From: Euptelea pleiosperma
Taxonomy: Eukaryota; Streptophyta; Magnoliopsida; Ranunculales; Eupteleaceae
NCBI GenBank assembly: GCA_035048495.1
Contig: CM068546.1
Location: 37,156,674 to 37,220,673, forward strand
Length of the DNA: 64,000 nucleotides
Reading direction: 5' to 3'
Positions within the stretch are counted from its first letter, which is position 1. Every line of letters begins with the position of its first letter. Position numbers and translations under genes: made by a program. Under the pieces are notes generated by a model. That model saw only the letters and a list, made by a program, of their open reading frames with translations, had not been told where the DNA came from and searched no databases. Shown one piece after another: positions 21,501 to 28,766 of this stretch.

Positions 21501-22523
21501 CAAATCAAAGGCACAGAAGCTCTATAGAATTTGGAACAGGAGATCTGATTGGAAACCAATAGATTTCAGAACAGAAGAAAACCGGTAAGATCTCTTTTGC
21601 ACAATTCTGATAGGACTCTTGAGCAAATTTTTCAGTTGATTGCTTATCTTTGAGACATCATATTGTCTGTCTGATTAAGATTTTAGATTCTAATTTGTAC
21701 AGTTTTGTATTCATAATTTTCTTTGTTTTGGGCATTGGGTAGAAGTGATCAAGTGTTGTACACAATAGAAAATAGTGCAAATTTTCAGTGGTTGAACAAG
21801 TCCAAGCTTGGTTGAATATCAGAGATAGGACTGCCAGATCCCTTGCACATTGTGGGAGGCTTCGACTATCTTCAAGAAGTGTTTCATGGGCTTCTAAACT
21901 GAGATTCGAAATTTGTTTTATTAGTCATCTTGTGCAAGAAAATCTGATTTTTAAATCATTTTACAAAATTAACAATTTACAATGGCCCAATTTATTAAAA
22001 AAGCTACCTAATCTCACTAGATCAAGTTAGAATAAATAAATAAAGGAATAACTGGCCTTTAATATAGCTCACCAGAGAGGTTAGGGGACAATGGTGGTTG
22101 AACTAAACCAGAAGGAATTATGCCGGCATTGGAGTGTGTTGGGGCAACACCTGCTAAGTGAGGAGGTGGAATGCCAGCACTAGGAGACTGTAATTGGCTT
22201 CTTTTCATCGATGGTTTTGATAAGCGTGAACTTGAAGGAGGATGGCCTGAAGTCGATAATGGGCCATAATCCGGAGGCTGAGCTGGCACTAGCACAGGCA
22301 ATTGGGCACCATGAGGCGAGAAATGCTTCCGACGTGGTCTATGAAACAGTGGAAGGTTCGCCGGCAGGGGAAGATCAGGAATAGTGGGTGTGGCTAATGG
22401 AGCACCGGTGGGAGACAGCAAAGGTGCTTCCAATATATAATTGGAAAATTTGGCATCTATAATGAATGCCATATAAGACAAAACAATCAAATATTCCAGC
22501 ACTGACCATTGAACCTTCTTCAA
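6143..22523 (-). CDS. Receptor-like serine/threonine kinase, At4g02010 type (seven coding exons)
   Basis: I joined seven exons with GT-AG borders that keep one frame: 22073-22528, 15171-15542, 9779-9982, 8008-8379, 7612-7855, 7375-7522 and 6143-6520. From the TTG at 22521-22523 this gives about 722 residues. The order is: hydrophobic signal/anchor ([15 protein letters not shown]); Pro/Ser-rich ectodomain ([13 protein letters not shown]); a Cys-containing ectodomain ([28 protein letters not shown]); one membrane helix ([22 protein letters not shown]); then a kinase domain with [34 protein letters not shown] and YVAPEYAM, and a Ser-rich tail. All catalytic residues are present, so the kinase should be active. 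It should sit in the plasma membrane. HRDFKASN lacks the Arg-independent changes seen in pseudokinases. The ligand is unknown. Introns of 5.2 and 6.5 kb are swollen by repeats. The start codon is uncertain. Confidence 0.9.
7375..7522 (-). CDS. Kinase exon 7: APE motif
   Basis: Encodes [20 protein letters not shown] through SGQENLVTW. The 5' G completes the Gly codon of the previous exon. Confidence 0.92.
7612..7855 (-). CDS. Kinase exon 6: catalytic and activation loops
   Basis: Encodes [20 protein letters not shown] with the catalytic Asp, then VADFGLAK with the metal-binding Asp. The donor TTTGG|GTAAGT is near-consensus. Confidence 0.92.
8008..8379 (-). CDS. Kinase exon 5: glycine loop and N-lobe
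   Basis: Encodes the juxtamembrane [25 protein letters not shown], the glycine loop [11 protein letters not shown], the ATP-binding lysine in AVAIKKL, and [12 protein letters not shown]. The donor is CCATG|GTATTT. Confidence 0.92.
9095..9482. repeat. Decayed foldback with GACACAGG/TACGGG core (in intron 5' side of kinase exon 5)
   Basis: The left part carries GATACGGGTACGGGTGTCAG and GGAGTGTCCGAC. The right part carries GTGTCCGACACAGG. It resembles the cores of the foldbacks at 61233-61625 and 62754-63025, but I find no clean termini. Confidence 0.4.
9779..9982 (-). CDS. Kinase exon 4: membrane helix
   Basis: Encodes a Pro/Ser stalk, the membrane helix [20 protein letters not shown] and a basic stop-transfer [10 protein letters not shown] second in-frame acceptor 12 bp upstream (start 9994) is equally possible, adding four residues. 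Confidence 0.85.
10343..10474. repeat. 66-bp tandem duplication
   Basis: Two nearly identical 66-bp units start at 10343 and 10409 (each begins GCACTAAAAGAAT and ends CTCTAAAAACACC). They lie inside a kinase intron. Confidence 0.85.
10480..11350. other. Intronic sequence, no clear feature
   Basis: AT-rich intron sequence. A stretch near 10870-11045 is higher in GC and contains several GCATATG and CACATG words, but I recognise no gene or element in it. Confidence 0.3.
11358..13663. repeat. 2.3-kb intronic inverted repeat (two arms of about 1.1 kb)
   Basis: The left arm (about 11358-12475) is repeated in reverse complement in the right arm (about 12553-13663). Matching landmarks: GATGGCTGATGAAGAGTATC near 11370 against its complement near 13640; ATTAATTAACGATTGAACAT near 11735 against its complement near 13255; and TTAAAGGACGAA at 12474 against its complement at 12545. 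The central loop is about 75 bp. The arms encode matching peptides on opposite strands (12065-12325 minus and 12676-12987 plus, both starting MLNS and containing LMSKWL, FLAKKIT or SLAKKIT, and FLGSYS), with differences that keep length in multiples of three except locally. I do not recognise the protein. The transcript of this intron would fold into a long hairpin. Confidence 0.85.
13470..13778 (-). CDS. Unrecognised 102-codon ORF at the right edge of the inverted repeat
   Basis: This hydrophilic ORF starts just outside the right arm ([10 protein letters not shown]) and continues into it ([20 protein letters not shown]). The left arm carries the same peptide in part (near 11370-11530), interrupted. 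I recognise no domain. It could be a captured gene fragment or a remnant transposon ORF. It lies on the kinase coding strand within an intron, so it is probably not expressed as a gene. Confidence 0.3.
   Translation of the reverse strand: MKKNEKTKQSTSSQLKSYHETNTESGKNNCNSSDGFEDHALEVLMANEEYQQHPNKGAQKRRRQWSNASYLDRLQHCITSFISNVHLQKTKDPSTRGFNHQK
14330..14690. mobile_element. MITE of the 'CCAAAAATCA(G/A)CCTGATTAGTGAT' family
   Basis: Contains GACCGCCCACAATATGAGCC, then CCCTAGGTGGACC and CCAAAAATCAACCTGATTAG. Other copies in the window (24930-25215, 32740-32985, 37190-37410, 47510-47700, 48840-49050, 50700-51470, 51520-51760) share these blocks, and most have complementary arms. Here the right arm is weak. 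Confidence 0.55.
15171..15542 (-). CDS. Kinase exon 3: cysteine-containing ectodomain
   Basis: Encodes [20 protein letters not shown] through [14 protein letters not shown]. The acceptor GGTCAG and donor CTCAAG|GTAATT fit the consensus. Several N-glycosylation sequons (NVS, NIS, NLT) fit an extracellular domain. Confidence 0.88.
15711..16503 (+). repeat. 5' LTR of the Copia element
   Basis: About 793 bp. It matches 21122-21965 along its length, including CTAGTCACTAG(G/A)AAGTTCAAGA and a shared GGAAACCAATAGATT(G/T) block. Confidence 0.85.
16517..17119 (+). pseudogene. Copia gag remnant
   Basis: Opens with [20 protein letters not shown], the typical Copia gag start, and continues as a UBN2-type gag ([34 protein letters not shown]). 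A frameshift near 16855 separates the two halves. The zinc knuckle is not visible. Confidence 0.8.
17235..17540 (+). repeat. Unexplained block between gag and integrase, LTR-like
   Basis: Begins TGTTGGGTTAAG and ends in a CT/GA-rich stretch (TTGAGAGAGTGAGAGAGACC). It replaces the region where protease and the integrase N-terminus should be. It could be part of another element's LTR; I cannot prove this. Confidence 0.3.
17547..17900 (+). pseudogene. Copia integrase C-terminal remnant
   Basis: Encodes the Copia signature region [40 protein letters not shown], and [19 protein letters not shown]. The DDE catalytic part upstream is absent. Confidence 0.85.
18123..18960 (+). pseudogene. Copia reverse transcriptase remnant
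   Basis: Shows [59 protein letters not shown] and [16 protein letters not shown], all RT landmarks. Stops and shifts occur near 18260, 18580, 18640 and 18825, and the catalytic YVDD motif is damaged. Confidence 0.88.
18968..20025. mobile_element. Nested insert in the Copia element, probably a solo LTR
   Basis: This block interrupts the Copia protein between the KLSRY motif and the GTMDYGL motif. It contains AAAAGTTTATAGTGGTTTGA and ACTTACGTCCATTTTCC, which resemble plant LTR leader regions. It also holds a 72-codon ORF (19400-19618) with no family match and a run of 22 G at 19778-19799. I could not find exact TG...CA ends or a target duplication, so both borders are approximate. Confidence 0.5.
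19778..19799. repeat. G22 homopolymer
   Basis: Twenty-two consecutive G. It can form G-quadruplexes and may be an assembly or length-polymorphic site. Confidence 0.9.
20049..20414 (+). pseudogene. Copia RNase H remnant
   Basis: Encodes [36 protein letters not shown] and YYDNQATLM, typical of the Copia RNase H. The first catalytic region is degraded (GTQIQMNQS in place of the expected acidic motif). Confidence 0.85.
21122..21965 (+). repeat. 3' LTR of the Copia element
   Basis: About 844 bp. It is longer than the 5' copy because of two small insertions, one after the first 70 bases and one before GTCCAGCACAAA. Confidence 0.85.
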
Positions 22524-22528
22524 TTCCC
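22073..22528 (-). CDS. Kinase exon 2: signal/anchor and Pro-Ser ectodomain
   Basis: Encodes the hydrophobic N-terminus, the stretch [17 protein letters not shown] and [13 protein letters not shown]. The donor is CTCTCTG|GTGAGC, ending with one base that completes Asp with the next exon. Confidence 0.85.
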
Positions 22529-23042
22529 CTGCAAATTCAAATTTTAGCACAGAATTCAATATCTAGAAAAAGAAAAGTTTATGAATTCAGTGAATGTAGC
22601 AGCTTTGATGATCGAAAAAAAAAAAGAAGTCACAGCTCCTAAAATAAAAGCCCTAATAATTCGATAACAAAGTAATTGCATGCTTGCACATCTAGATAAT
22701 TCTTCAAGTTCTGCAGAATTGAAGATATCGAGAGCTAGTTTGGAACGAATGCATTCCAAGAAACTATCTTTGCTGGTGACCTAAAGCTTATGATCCGCGC
22801 AACTTTTCAAACGAGCAATAATCTAACGCAAAGGGACATTAAAGTAGCAAATAATGAAACAAAAACCCCAGAATCACCAGAAAACCTAGCTCAAGCAAAT
22901 CCAAATTACAGAAAACGAACCATTACCAGTTTAATCACACAAAAGACTCCATTTTCACAACTTTACTAAACAAACACTCGAAAGTCACCGAGAGACAACA
23001 AAATACACCTAAACAAAGAAAAACGCGAAACAATCGAAACAT

Positions 23043-23505
23043 TAACCATTAATGGAGCTCGAGAAACACCAGTACCGTAAGAAATCGAGAATGGAACCGC
23101 GAAATCCGACATTGCGGACGTTGCAGAACACGAACACTCCAGATCTGTGTATATTTAACAAACTGTCAACGAGATCACTCAGTAAAAGAGCGTAGAAAGA
23201 ATAAGAAGTTGAATCTGAGAGAGCACTAAGAGCAGAAGCAGTAAACATTGTTAAATGTTGAAAAAGATCAAAAGGTGGCGAGATTAATAGAATCGGAACT
23301 CGAAATGGATAGTTCAGAGACTCGAACGTCATTAATGTAACAGAAATAGGAGATTCAAAACCCATAAATTCCGATTTCATGTAAATTGTCTTACTCTTTC
23401 CGTAGATTTCGTTGCCCTTCTCGCGTTGTGTTCTTGGTGCGAAACCTTGCTTTTCTTTTGTTGCCTTCTTTTTTCTCGTTTTTCCAATTTTTCTTCTTCT
23501 TTGGG
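23043..23505 (-). other. Probable 5' exon (mostly UTR) of the receptor-like kinase gene
   Basis: On the minus strand a donor (AATG|GTTAATG) at 23042 pairs with an acceptor (TTTGCAG|GGGAATTG) at 22529-22530, and the join keeps the exon-2 frame ([12 protein letters not shown]). The exon is open in that frame for its whole length, so translation could begin here at one of several in-frame Met codons. The encoded residues look like no family I know. A TATA box at 23533-23539 puts the transcription start near 23505, downstream of the first Met (23512). I favour a leader exon but cannot exclude an N-terminal extension. Confidence 0.55.
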
Positions 23506-23532
23506 GGCACAAAAATGAAGCTTACGCGCGGT

Positions 23533-23539
23533 TTTTATA
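23533..23539 (-). promoter_or_regulatory. TATA box of the kinase gene
   Basis: Read on the minus strand the sequence is AGTATAAAAACCG, a good TATA box. It lies about 30 bp upstream of the proposed 5' exon and next to a pyrimidine-rich start region. Confidence 0.55.
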
Positions 23540-24265
23540 CTTTTATTTATGGATAACGTGCGCTTTTAACGGAAAAGTATTGTCTAATGGTACAAACGGA
23601 TAGCGTCACTGTTTAACTTTAAATTTCTGCCAAAAAAAAAAAAAAAACATAACAAGGGAAAAAGATAACTATTTCTTAGATAATTGTAGATGTTGGACAC
23701 AAAAAGTATCCAACGCCAATAAAATTGTGCCACATGTACTTGAAAATCTACAAGAGACAAAATAATTGTCATTATTTTCAAAATAAACTGCCGTTATAAC
23801 CTTAAATCCATTTTTTCAATTTTGAGCATTTATTCGCAAAAAACGTTCTTAAGGACACGCTTCCTACAAAATCAAAAAGCGCCCCTACTTGTCTGAGCTC
23901 CATGCACTTTGTCAAAATAACCTGGCTCATTATTTTACATAACATGCTTTATTTATTATTCCATTAATAAATAAAAGTATATACAATTTTATTATATATT
24001 CGAAAAAAAATTACTTAAATTTGGTATTAGAGGTCTTGTAAGTTTGTCACGTGGAGGTAGCTTAGCCATGAGTAAATTGTGGTCCAATCTAGTTGCAACA
24101 GGTCAAGAGCTGAGTCAATCGATAGCGACACTTCGACGACCTCTAAAGAAAGAAAGCCATGTCAGCTGGTGAAATATAGAAAGTTGATCCACGTAAGCAT
24201 CGTACACTTCGCACAGGCAAGCGTTAAGGCATCGGCAACTGATGACCAGGAAAGTCCAATACAAC

Positions 24266-24450
24266 GGAGAAAATTTTTGAAGCGGCGAAAATTTAGAAGC
24301 GGGGATCATGCCCCAATGATATTGCGCCAGGTACACTTATGTGTAGGGGCCACGGTATTGTGCCAGGTTTACCCTAGTGTACCCAGCGCAATATCAATAG
24401 CGGCATAATCCCCGCTTCTAAATAATTGCCGCTTCAAAAAATTTCTACCT
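24266..24450. mobile_element. Short foldback element, 'TTTTTGAAGCGGC' arms
   Basis: The left arm GGAGAAAATTTTTGAAGCGG and right arm GCCGCTTCAAAAAATTTCTA are complementary, and inner parts (TTTAGAAGCGGGGATCATG, GCGCCAGGTACAC) also have complements. Related ends occur at 36808-37035 and 47323-47468. Confidence 0.75.
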
Positions 24451-24553
24451 ACAACAGATGACACAGTTACACCCGAAAAGGAACTGATCTCCTTGTTATT
24501 TTCATTCACCTGCTGCTAACTTGAATTCTTTGGTCAATATTTAATTTGTAAGT

Positions 24554-24812
24554 AGGTGTTTGGGAACGAGAAGTAAAAGCACTTCTACTTGTAGTAGAAG
24601 TTACTAGTTGATTTCTAGCTTCTAAAAAAGTCATTGAAGTTAAAAGTGCCGGGAGGAGTTTTAATTTTTGAGAAGTAATTTCTCTTAAAAGTTAAAAGCT
24701 AAAAAATTTAGCTTCAGTCTTGAGTTAGTTTTTAACTTTTCAAAAGACATCCAAACTAACTTTTTGGCTTATAAAAGCGATTAAGTTACTTTTTGTGTTG
24801 CCAAACGACCCT
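24554..24812. mobile_element. hAT-like MITE
   Basis: Ends AGGTGTTTGGGAACG and TTGCCAAACGACCC. TAAGTA flanks both sides (a possible part of the target duplication). The body carries AAGTTAAAA(G/C)T repeats and no ORF. Confidence 0.65.
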
Positions 24813-24929
24813 AAGTATCCAATAAGCACTTTTAAAACTTTATTGGAGATTTTAGATTACAAATCTAAGTTTTGCCAGTAATCATGTGTGATAACTCACA
24901 TTTATATACATTTATTAAGAAAACTAGGG

Positions 24930-25215
24930 GGTGGCTGTAGGGGCATATTTGGAAGAAGTGGCACATTATTAGAGATCATTGGGATGTTTGGCCCATCCCT
25001 AGGTGGGACCTATATACTAAAATTCATCCTGATCGTAATTTCTATCCGTTGGATTAGAGTCTTTTTCATGATTTATTTTTAACAGTAGATTTCGAGCATT
25101 ATTTGGGGTACTCAGATTCAAAGGTTAGAAAGCACTAATCAATCTGATTTTTGTTATTTATGTCTACCTAGGGATGGGCCAAACATCCATACAATCAGTA
25201 GCCTTTAATAGTGTG
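24930..25215. mobile_element. MITE, 'GGATGTTTGGCCCATCCCTAG' family
   Basis: The left arm GGATGTTTGGCCCATCCC and the right arm GGGATGGGCCAAACATCC are complementary, and the arms continue inward (ATTCATCCTGATC against AATCAATCTGATT). Confidence 0.75.
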
Positions 25216-25351
25216 CAACGTGGCTCATACTGTGGTCTGTCATAAACATTGATGATGGATGTCCTCATTAAAGTTTTGCTCTTTAATACGTTGAAAGCCA
25301 TAGGAAAAAAATTATGTTGGCATTTTTTTATATGGACTTCAGTCTGCATCT

Positions 25352-25620
25352 AAAAATGCCACGTGGAATACTCTTAGAGATTTAATGATCGTACGGATGT
25401 TTGAAACATCCCTATGTAGACATGGAGACCAAAAATATCTTATTTGTGTTTTCTAGCGTTGAATCTCGAAACCCAAATAATTTTTGAATACCTGGTTGAA
25501 ATTCAATCCATGAAAACTATTCAAATCCACCAATTAGAAACTACCAATCTGGCCATATAGGGATGTTTCAAACATATGTATGGTCGTGGATCTCTAACAT
25601 CGTTCCATGTGGCGTTTATA
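25352..25620. mobile_element. MITE, diverged copy of the same family
   Basis: The left arm GATGTTTGAAACATCCC and right arm GGGATGTTTCAAACAT are complementary. The outer part reads CCACGTGGAATACTC and CCATGTGGCGTT. Confidence 0.7.
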
Positions 25621-25811
25621 AGTGCTGCATAGACACATGTATAAAAAATGTTTATATCACATTCTAAAAGATGTGTAAAGACTTAAAAACCCTTATTAAT
25701 AGAAATAAATTTAAAAAAATATATATGAAGCAAGACAGGGACGTTTTGGAAATAACAGTGAACGTCTTGTGAAATCCGTGTAAAGGGGCGTACCCCCAAC
25801 CCAGACCTTTG

Positions 25812-26205
25812 GTCATGGTTTTAAAAACAGCCGTTTAAATGGTTTTAACGGCCATTTAAATGGTAACACCCCAAGCCCGTTTCTGTTAAAACCGTTTAAA
25901 CATGTTTTATTGTTTTTGAATTAAACAGACGTTTTTTTTTTTGTTTTAATGGCCGTTAAAATCGTTTAAACAGCTGTTTAATTCTGAAAATTTTTGTGAA
26001 AAAAACGGCAGTTAAATCCGTTTAATTCCATTAAAATCTGTTAAATTTTTTTTTTTTTAATTTTTAAATTTTAAATTTTGAATTTCAGCGCCATTTTTCT
26101 ATTTTTTTTTTCATTTTTGCCCCTGGCCGTTTCAATATGTTTAAACGGTAACGCCCCCTTTCCGTTTAACCGTTAAAACGGCCTCCTTTAAACCTTGCTC
26201 TTAGC
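25812..26205. mobile_element. Foldback element with TTAAACGG core
   Basis: The left end is GGTTTTAAAAACAGCCG, and the right end is CGGCCTCCTTTAAACC. The inside is built from GTTTAAACGG-like units in both orientations. Confidence 0.65.
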
Positions 26206-26301
26206 TTTATAGTGGTATAGTAGTATTGATTCACAATGTTAAGGCCTTTTATTTCTGTCGTACGTACAAAATAAATATCCCATATGTGCAAATATTATAA
26301 A

Positions 26302-26653
26302 GAGTCTGTTTAGAGCTGCACCCATGTCTTACATTGGGTAGTGGGGCCCACATAGAGATCATGTTATACAATATAACCCATAAATTGAAATTTCCTTTTC
26401 ATAATCATCATCTCCACCATAAATCATTCCATTCTGATATTATTAAATACATAAAGAGGTCATGACTCAAAGTAATCGTTTAGTTGGATGGTCTAGAATT
26501 TCTAAATTCGTCCATTTTTCATTAGGTTAGCGGACTGATTTTTTTTTGAGAGGGGGCCTCCACTTTATGGACAGCTCATTGTACACCGTTGAATTTTCCA
26601 GCATGATCTCCATGTGGGTCACACCATTGGGTGTACGTAGCTTCAGACGACCT
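26302..26653. mobile_element. Foldback MITE, second copy of the family at 22-380
   Basis: The left end reads GTCTGTTTAGAGCTGCACCC and GTGGGGCCCACATAGAGATC; the right end has the complement (GATCTCCATGTGGGTC, GGGTGTACGTAGCTTC). Confidence 0.7.
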
Positions 26654-26757
26654 CTACTCTTAAGTATGCTATTACATTTATGCTTCATTTGGGAATATTC
26701 TAAATATATAAGATAAACCAACTTGGAACTACTTTTTGTTGGTGGGGTATGCCACTA

Positions 26758-27020
26758 GCAAGGTTTAAAAGGGGCCGTTATAACGGTATAACGGACTGGG
26801 AGCATTACTGTTTTTCCAGTATAACTGCCATTATGACGAATTGTAACGCTCAGGGGCAAAAATGGAAAATAACAGACTTAACGGATAATAACGGAAAAAA
26901 CGGAAATAATGGCGTTTGAATTTCAGATTTCAAAAACAAGAAAAAAAAATGGAAATAACGGCTGTTTTTTCCACAAAATTTCCCATAAAATAAAAATTTT
27001 ATATTTGTCTATTCGGTATG
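26758..27020. mobile_element. Foldback element with TATAACGG core
   Basis: Begins CAAGGTTTAAAAGGGGCC and is filled with CCGTTATAACGG and AACGGA units. The right terminus is not clean. A shorter relative lies at 46734-46830. Confidence 0.55.
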
Positions 27021-27352
27021 CCACCCGACGTTCGCCAAGGCACCTATTAGTTGTTTATTGAAAAAAGAAAAAAAACATAGGCACTTGTTAATTCATTAAG
27101 ACCCTTCCTGCAAAAGAAAAATATGTTTTTCATTAAATCCCTTCGCACCCACTATTTAGAGATAAAAGTATTTCTTGATCCTCGTGAAATCCAAAATTTC
27201 GCTTAGAAAAGATAATCAAGGGAATTAAATTCCTCAAAAATAGAGACAACATAGAATATCGTTGATGAAAAACCCTAATTTGTCACTTGAGGGACATATC
27301 GAGCCCATTTCTACTGGGAATGAATGTTTCGTAACATACCCGTGCATAGAAG

Positions 27353-27484
27353 GTGCCAGCTTGCTCAGTTGGTACGTAAAGTTTGTGGGTGATGATACCA
27401 TAGACCTGGGTTCAAAACCCGCCTTCACCGAGTTCCTGATCTCTTTAAAAAATAGGCTTAACTACAACAACAACAAAAAAAAAA
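27353..27484 (+). mobile_element. tRNA-derived SINE
   Basis: The sequence has an RNA polymerase III A box (AGCTTGCTCAGTTGGTA) and a B box (GGGTTCAAAACCC) spaced as in a tRNA, then a body and a 3' tail AACAACAACAAAAAAAAAAC. It does not fold into a full tRNA. Confidence 0.65.
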
Positions 27485-27831
27485 CACCCCTGCATATATA
27501 AAAATTATTATATCTATTAAATCATTTATTTATATCATTTTCGGTTGGCTTGGTCCTCTCACATGGAGTTCAGGTTGGAACATAAGAAATGCGTTTCCCG
27601 CAAGGACATGCATTTTCTAGGCAACGGGTACAAATTGATTTCCCCAAATGCGAGTGGACTATATATATAAATTTTTTTTTTTTTTTGAACTATATAAGCT
27701 GGGGTTAGGCAGACCCCTACCTGCTATATGTTGTATAGAGGTGAATTAGGCAATTTCGCTTTTTTTTTTTTTGGCTTTTTAAGAGGTCTGCTTGTCCTCC
27801 AGCTTTTGTACGCTTGATTTAATAAATTATA

Positions 27832-28185
27832 TTTTCACACACAATTTTGGTGTATCTACATGGAAGATAAATTAATGGCTGGTTTTTGGTGATGATGATC
27901 TCCTCACCATATAGATCACCCTTACAAAAATCAGCCCATTCTGAAATTTCTTACACCATCAAATGTAGGTTTCAAGTTAATGGTAAAAAAATAGACGGTC
28001 AATTATTCTTCAACTTGTAAACCATGCTACGTAAGAATGATTTGAATTTTTGTGAGGATGATCTCCTTACCATAGTGACCATCCTCACCAAAAATCACCC
28101 CATTCCAAAACTTTTAATTTATATATTGGCCCTTGACAATTTTTTTTGTGTGTGAAAATATGTGTCTGCTGAGCCTGACCCAATT
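27832..28185. mobile_element. Foldback MITE, 'GGTGAGGATGATCTCCTCACC' family
   Basis: Ends TTTTCACACACAATTTT and its complement near 28140-28165. The inside has a hairpin around GATGATCTCCTCACC and the complementary GGATGATCTCCTTACC. Related copies: 31410-31793, 43235-43375 and 46826-46975. Confidence 0.65.
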
Positions 28186-28385
28186 TGTATTTGTCATTTC
28201 ACATTTTCGTTTCTCGTACTCTACCCGTCTGTCAACTATGGCTCGGAATAGTATTTTCTTGGGCTGAAAAATTCAGGCCCAACCTTCTTCTCATGGGCTA
28301 GCTGGGCCGAAAGAGCCATTGACACCCTCACGTACCATTAAGAGTCAAGGCCCACATATAATATCTACATGGCCCCCCACTGGGT

Positions 28386-28522
28386 GCAAGGTTTAAAATT
28401 TCAGTTTGGGTCGCCATTTCGGGATTTCTGTGAATTTTGGTTTAAAAACCTATATTTCCGAGATTTCTCTACTCACCGAAACCGAAACTTCGACCGAAAG
28501 GCCAAAATTTAAAACCTTGACT
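28386..28522. mobile_element. Short foldback with TTTCGG core
   Basis: The ends are CAAGGTTTAAAATTT and AAATTTAAAACCTTG, near-perfect inverted repeats. The core is built of TTTCGG and CCGAAA units. Confidence 0.7.
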
Positions 28523-28766
28523 GGGTGTAAGAATTGGATGTAAGAAATGGGCGTAGCTCTAGATGGATTCTATCCCGCCCAATGTCCGGGTCGGCAATAC
28601 AAATGCATGATGAATTATTGTATCATTGGTCATTCAAACGTTCAAATTGTCTTGCAAGATCAAAGATCTAAGATCAAAATTGCAAAAATCTTACAAATCT
28701 AACCAAAAGCAAGAGAACTAGAAAGACGAGTGAAGGTGCAAACTTGAAAAGTCAAAGTCGTCGATC

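Larger units (their letters stand above)
15711..21965 (+). mobile_element. Decayed Ty1/Copia LTR retrotransposon in a kinase intron
   Basis: Two related LTRs bound the element: 15711-16503 and 21122-21965. Both begin TGTT(A/T)GATTTGTGT and end near ATCATTTTACA. Internal fragments in Copia order are gag, integrase C-terminus, reverse transcriptase and RNase H, all on the plus strand and thus antisense to the host gene. Frames are broken by many stops and shifts, parts of protease and the integrase catalytic core are missing, and a block of about 1.05 kb interrupts RT and RNase H. ATTAAC occurs at 15705-15710 and at 21968-21973, a possible target-site duplication although it is offset by two bases from the 3' LTR end. 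The LTRs differ by several indels, so the insertion is old. Confidence 0.9.

Noticed and set aside
22529..22559. ATG at 22557-22559 as the kinase start (MNSVLK)
   Set aside because: It lies upstream of the exon-2 acceptor, inside the intron, if the 5' exon is spliced as proposed.
27360..27425. Functional tRNA gene
   Set aside because: A and B boxes are present, but no acceptor or anticodon stem forms; it is a SINE head.
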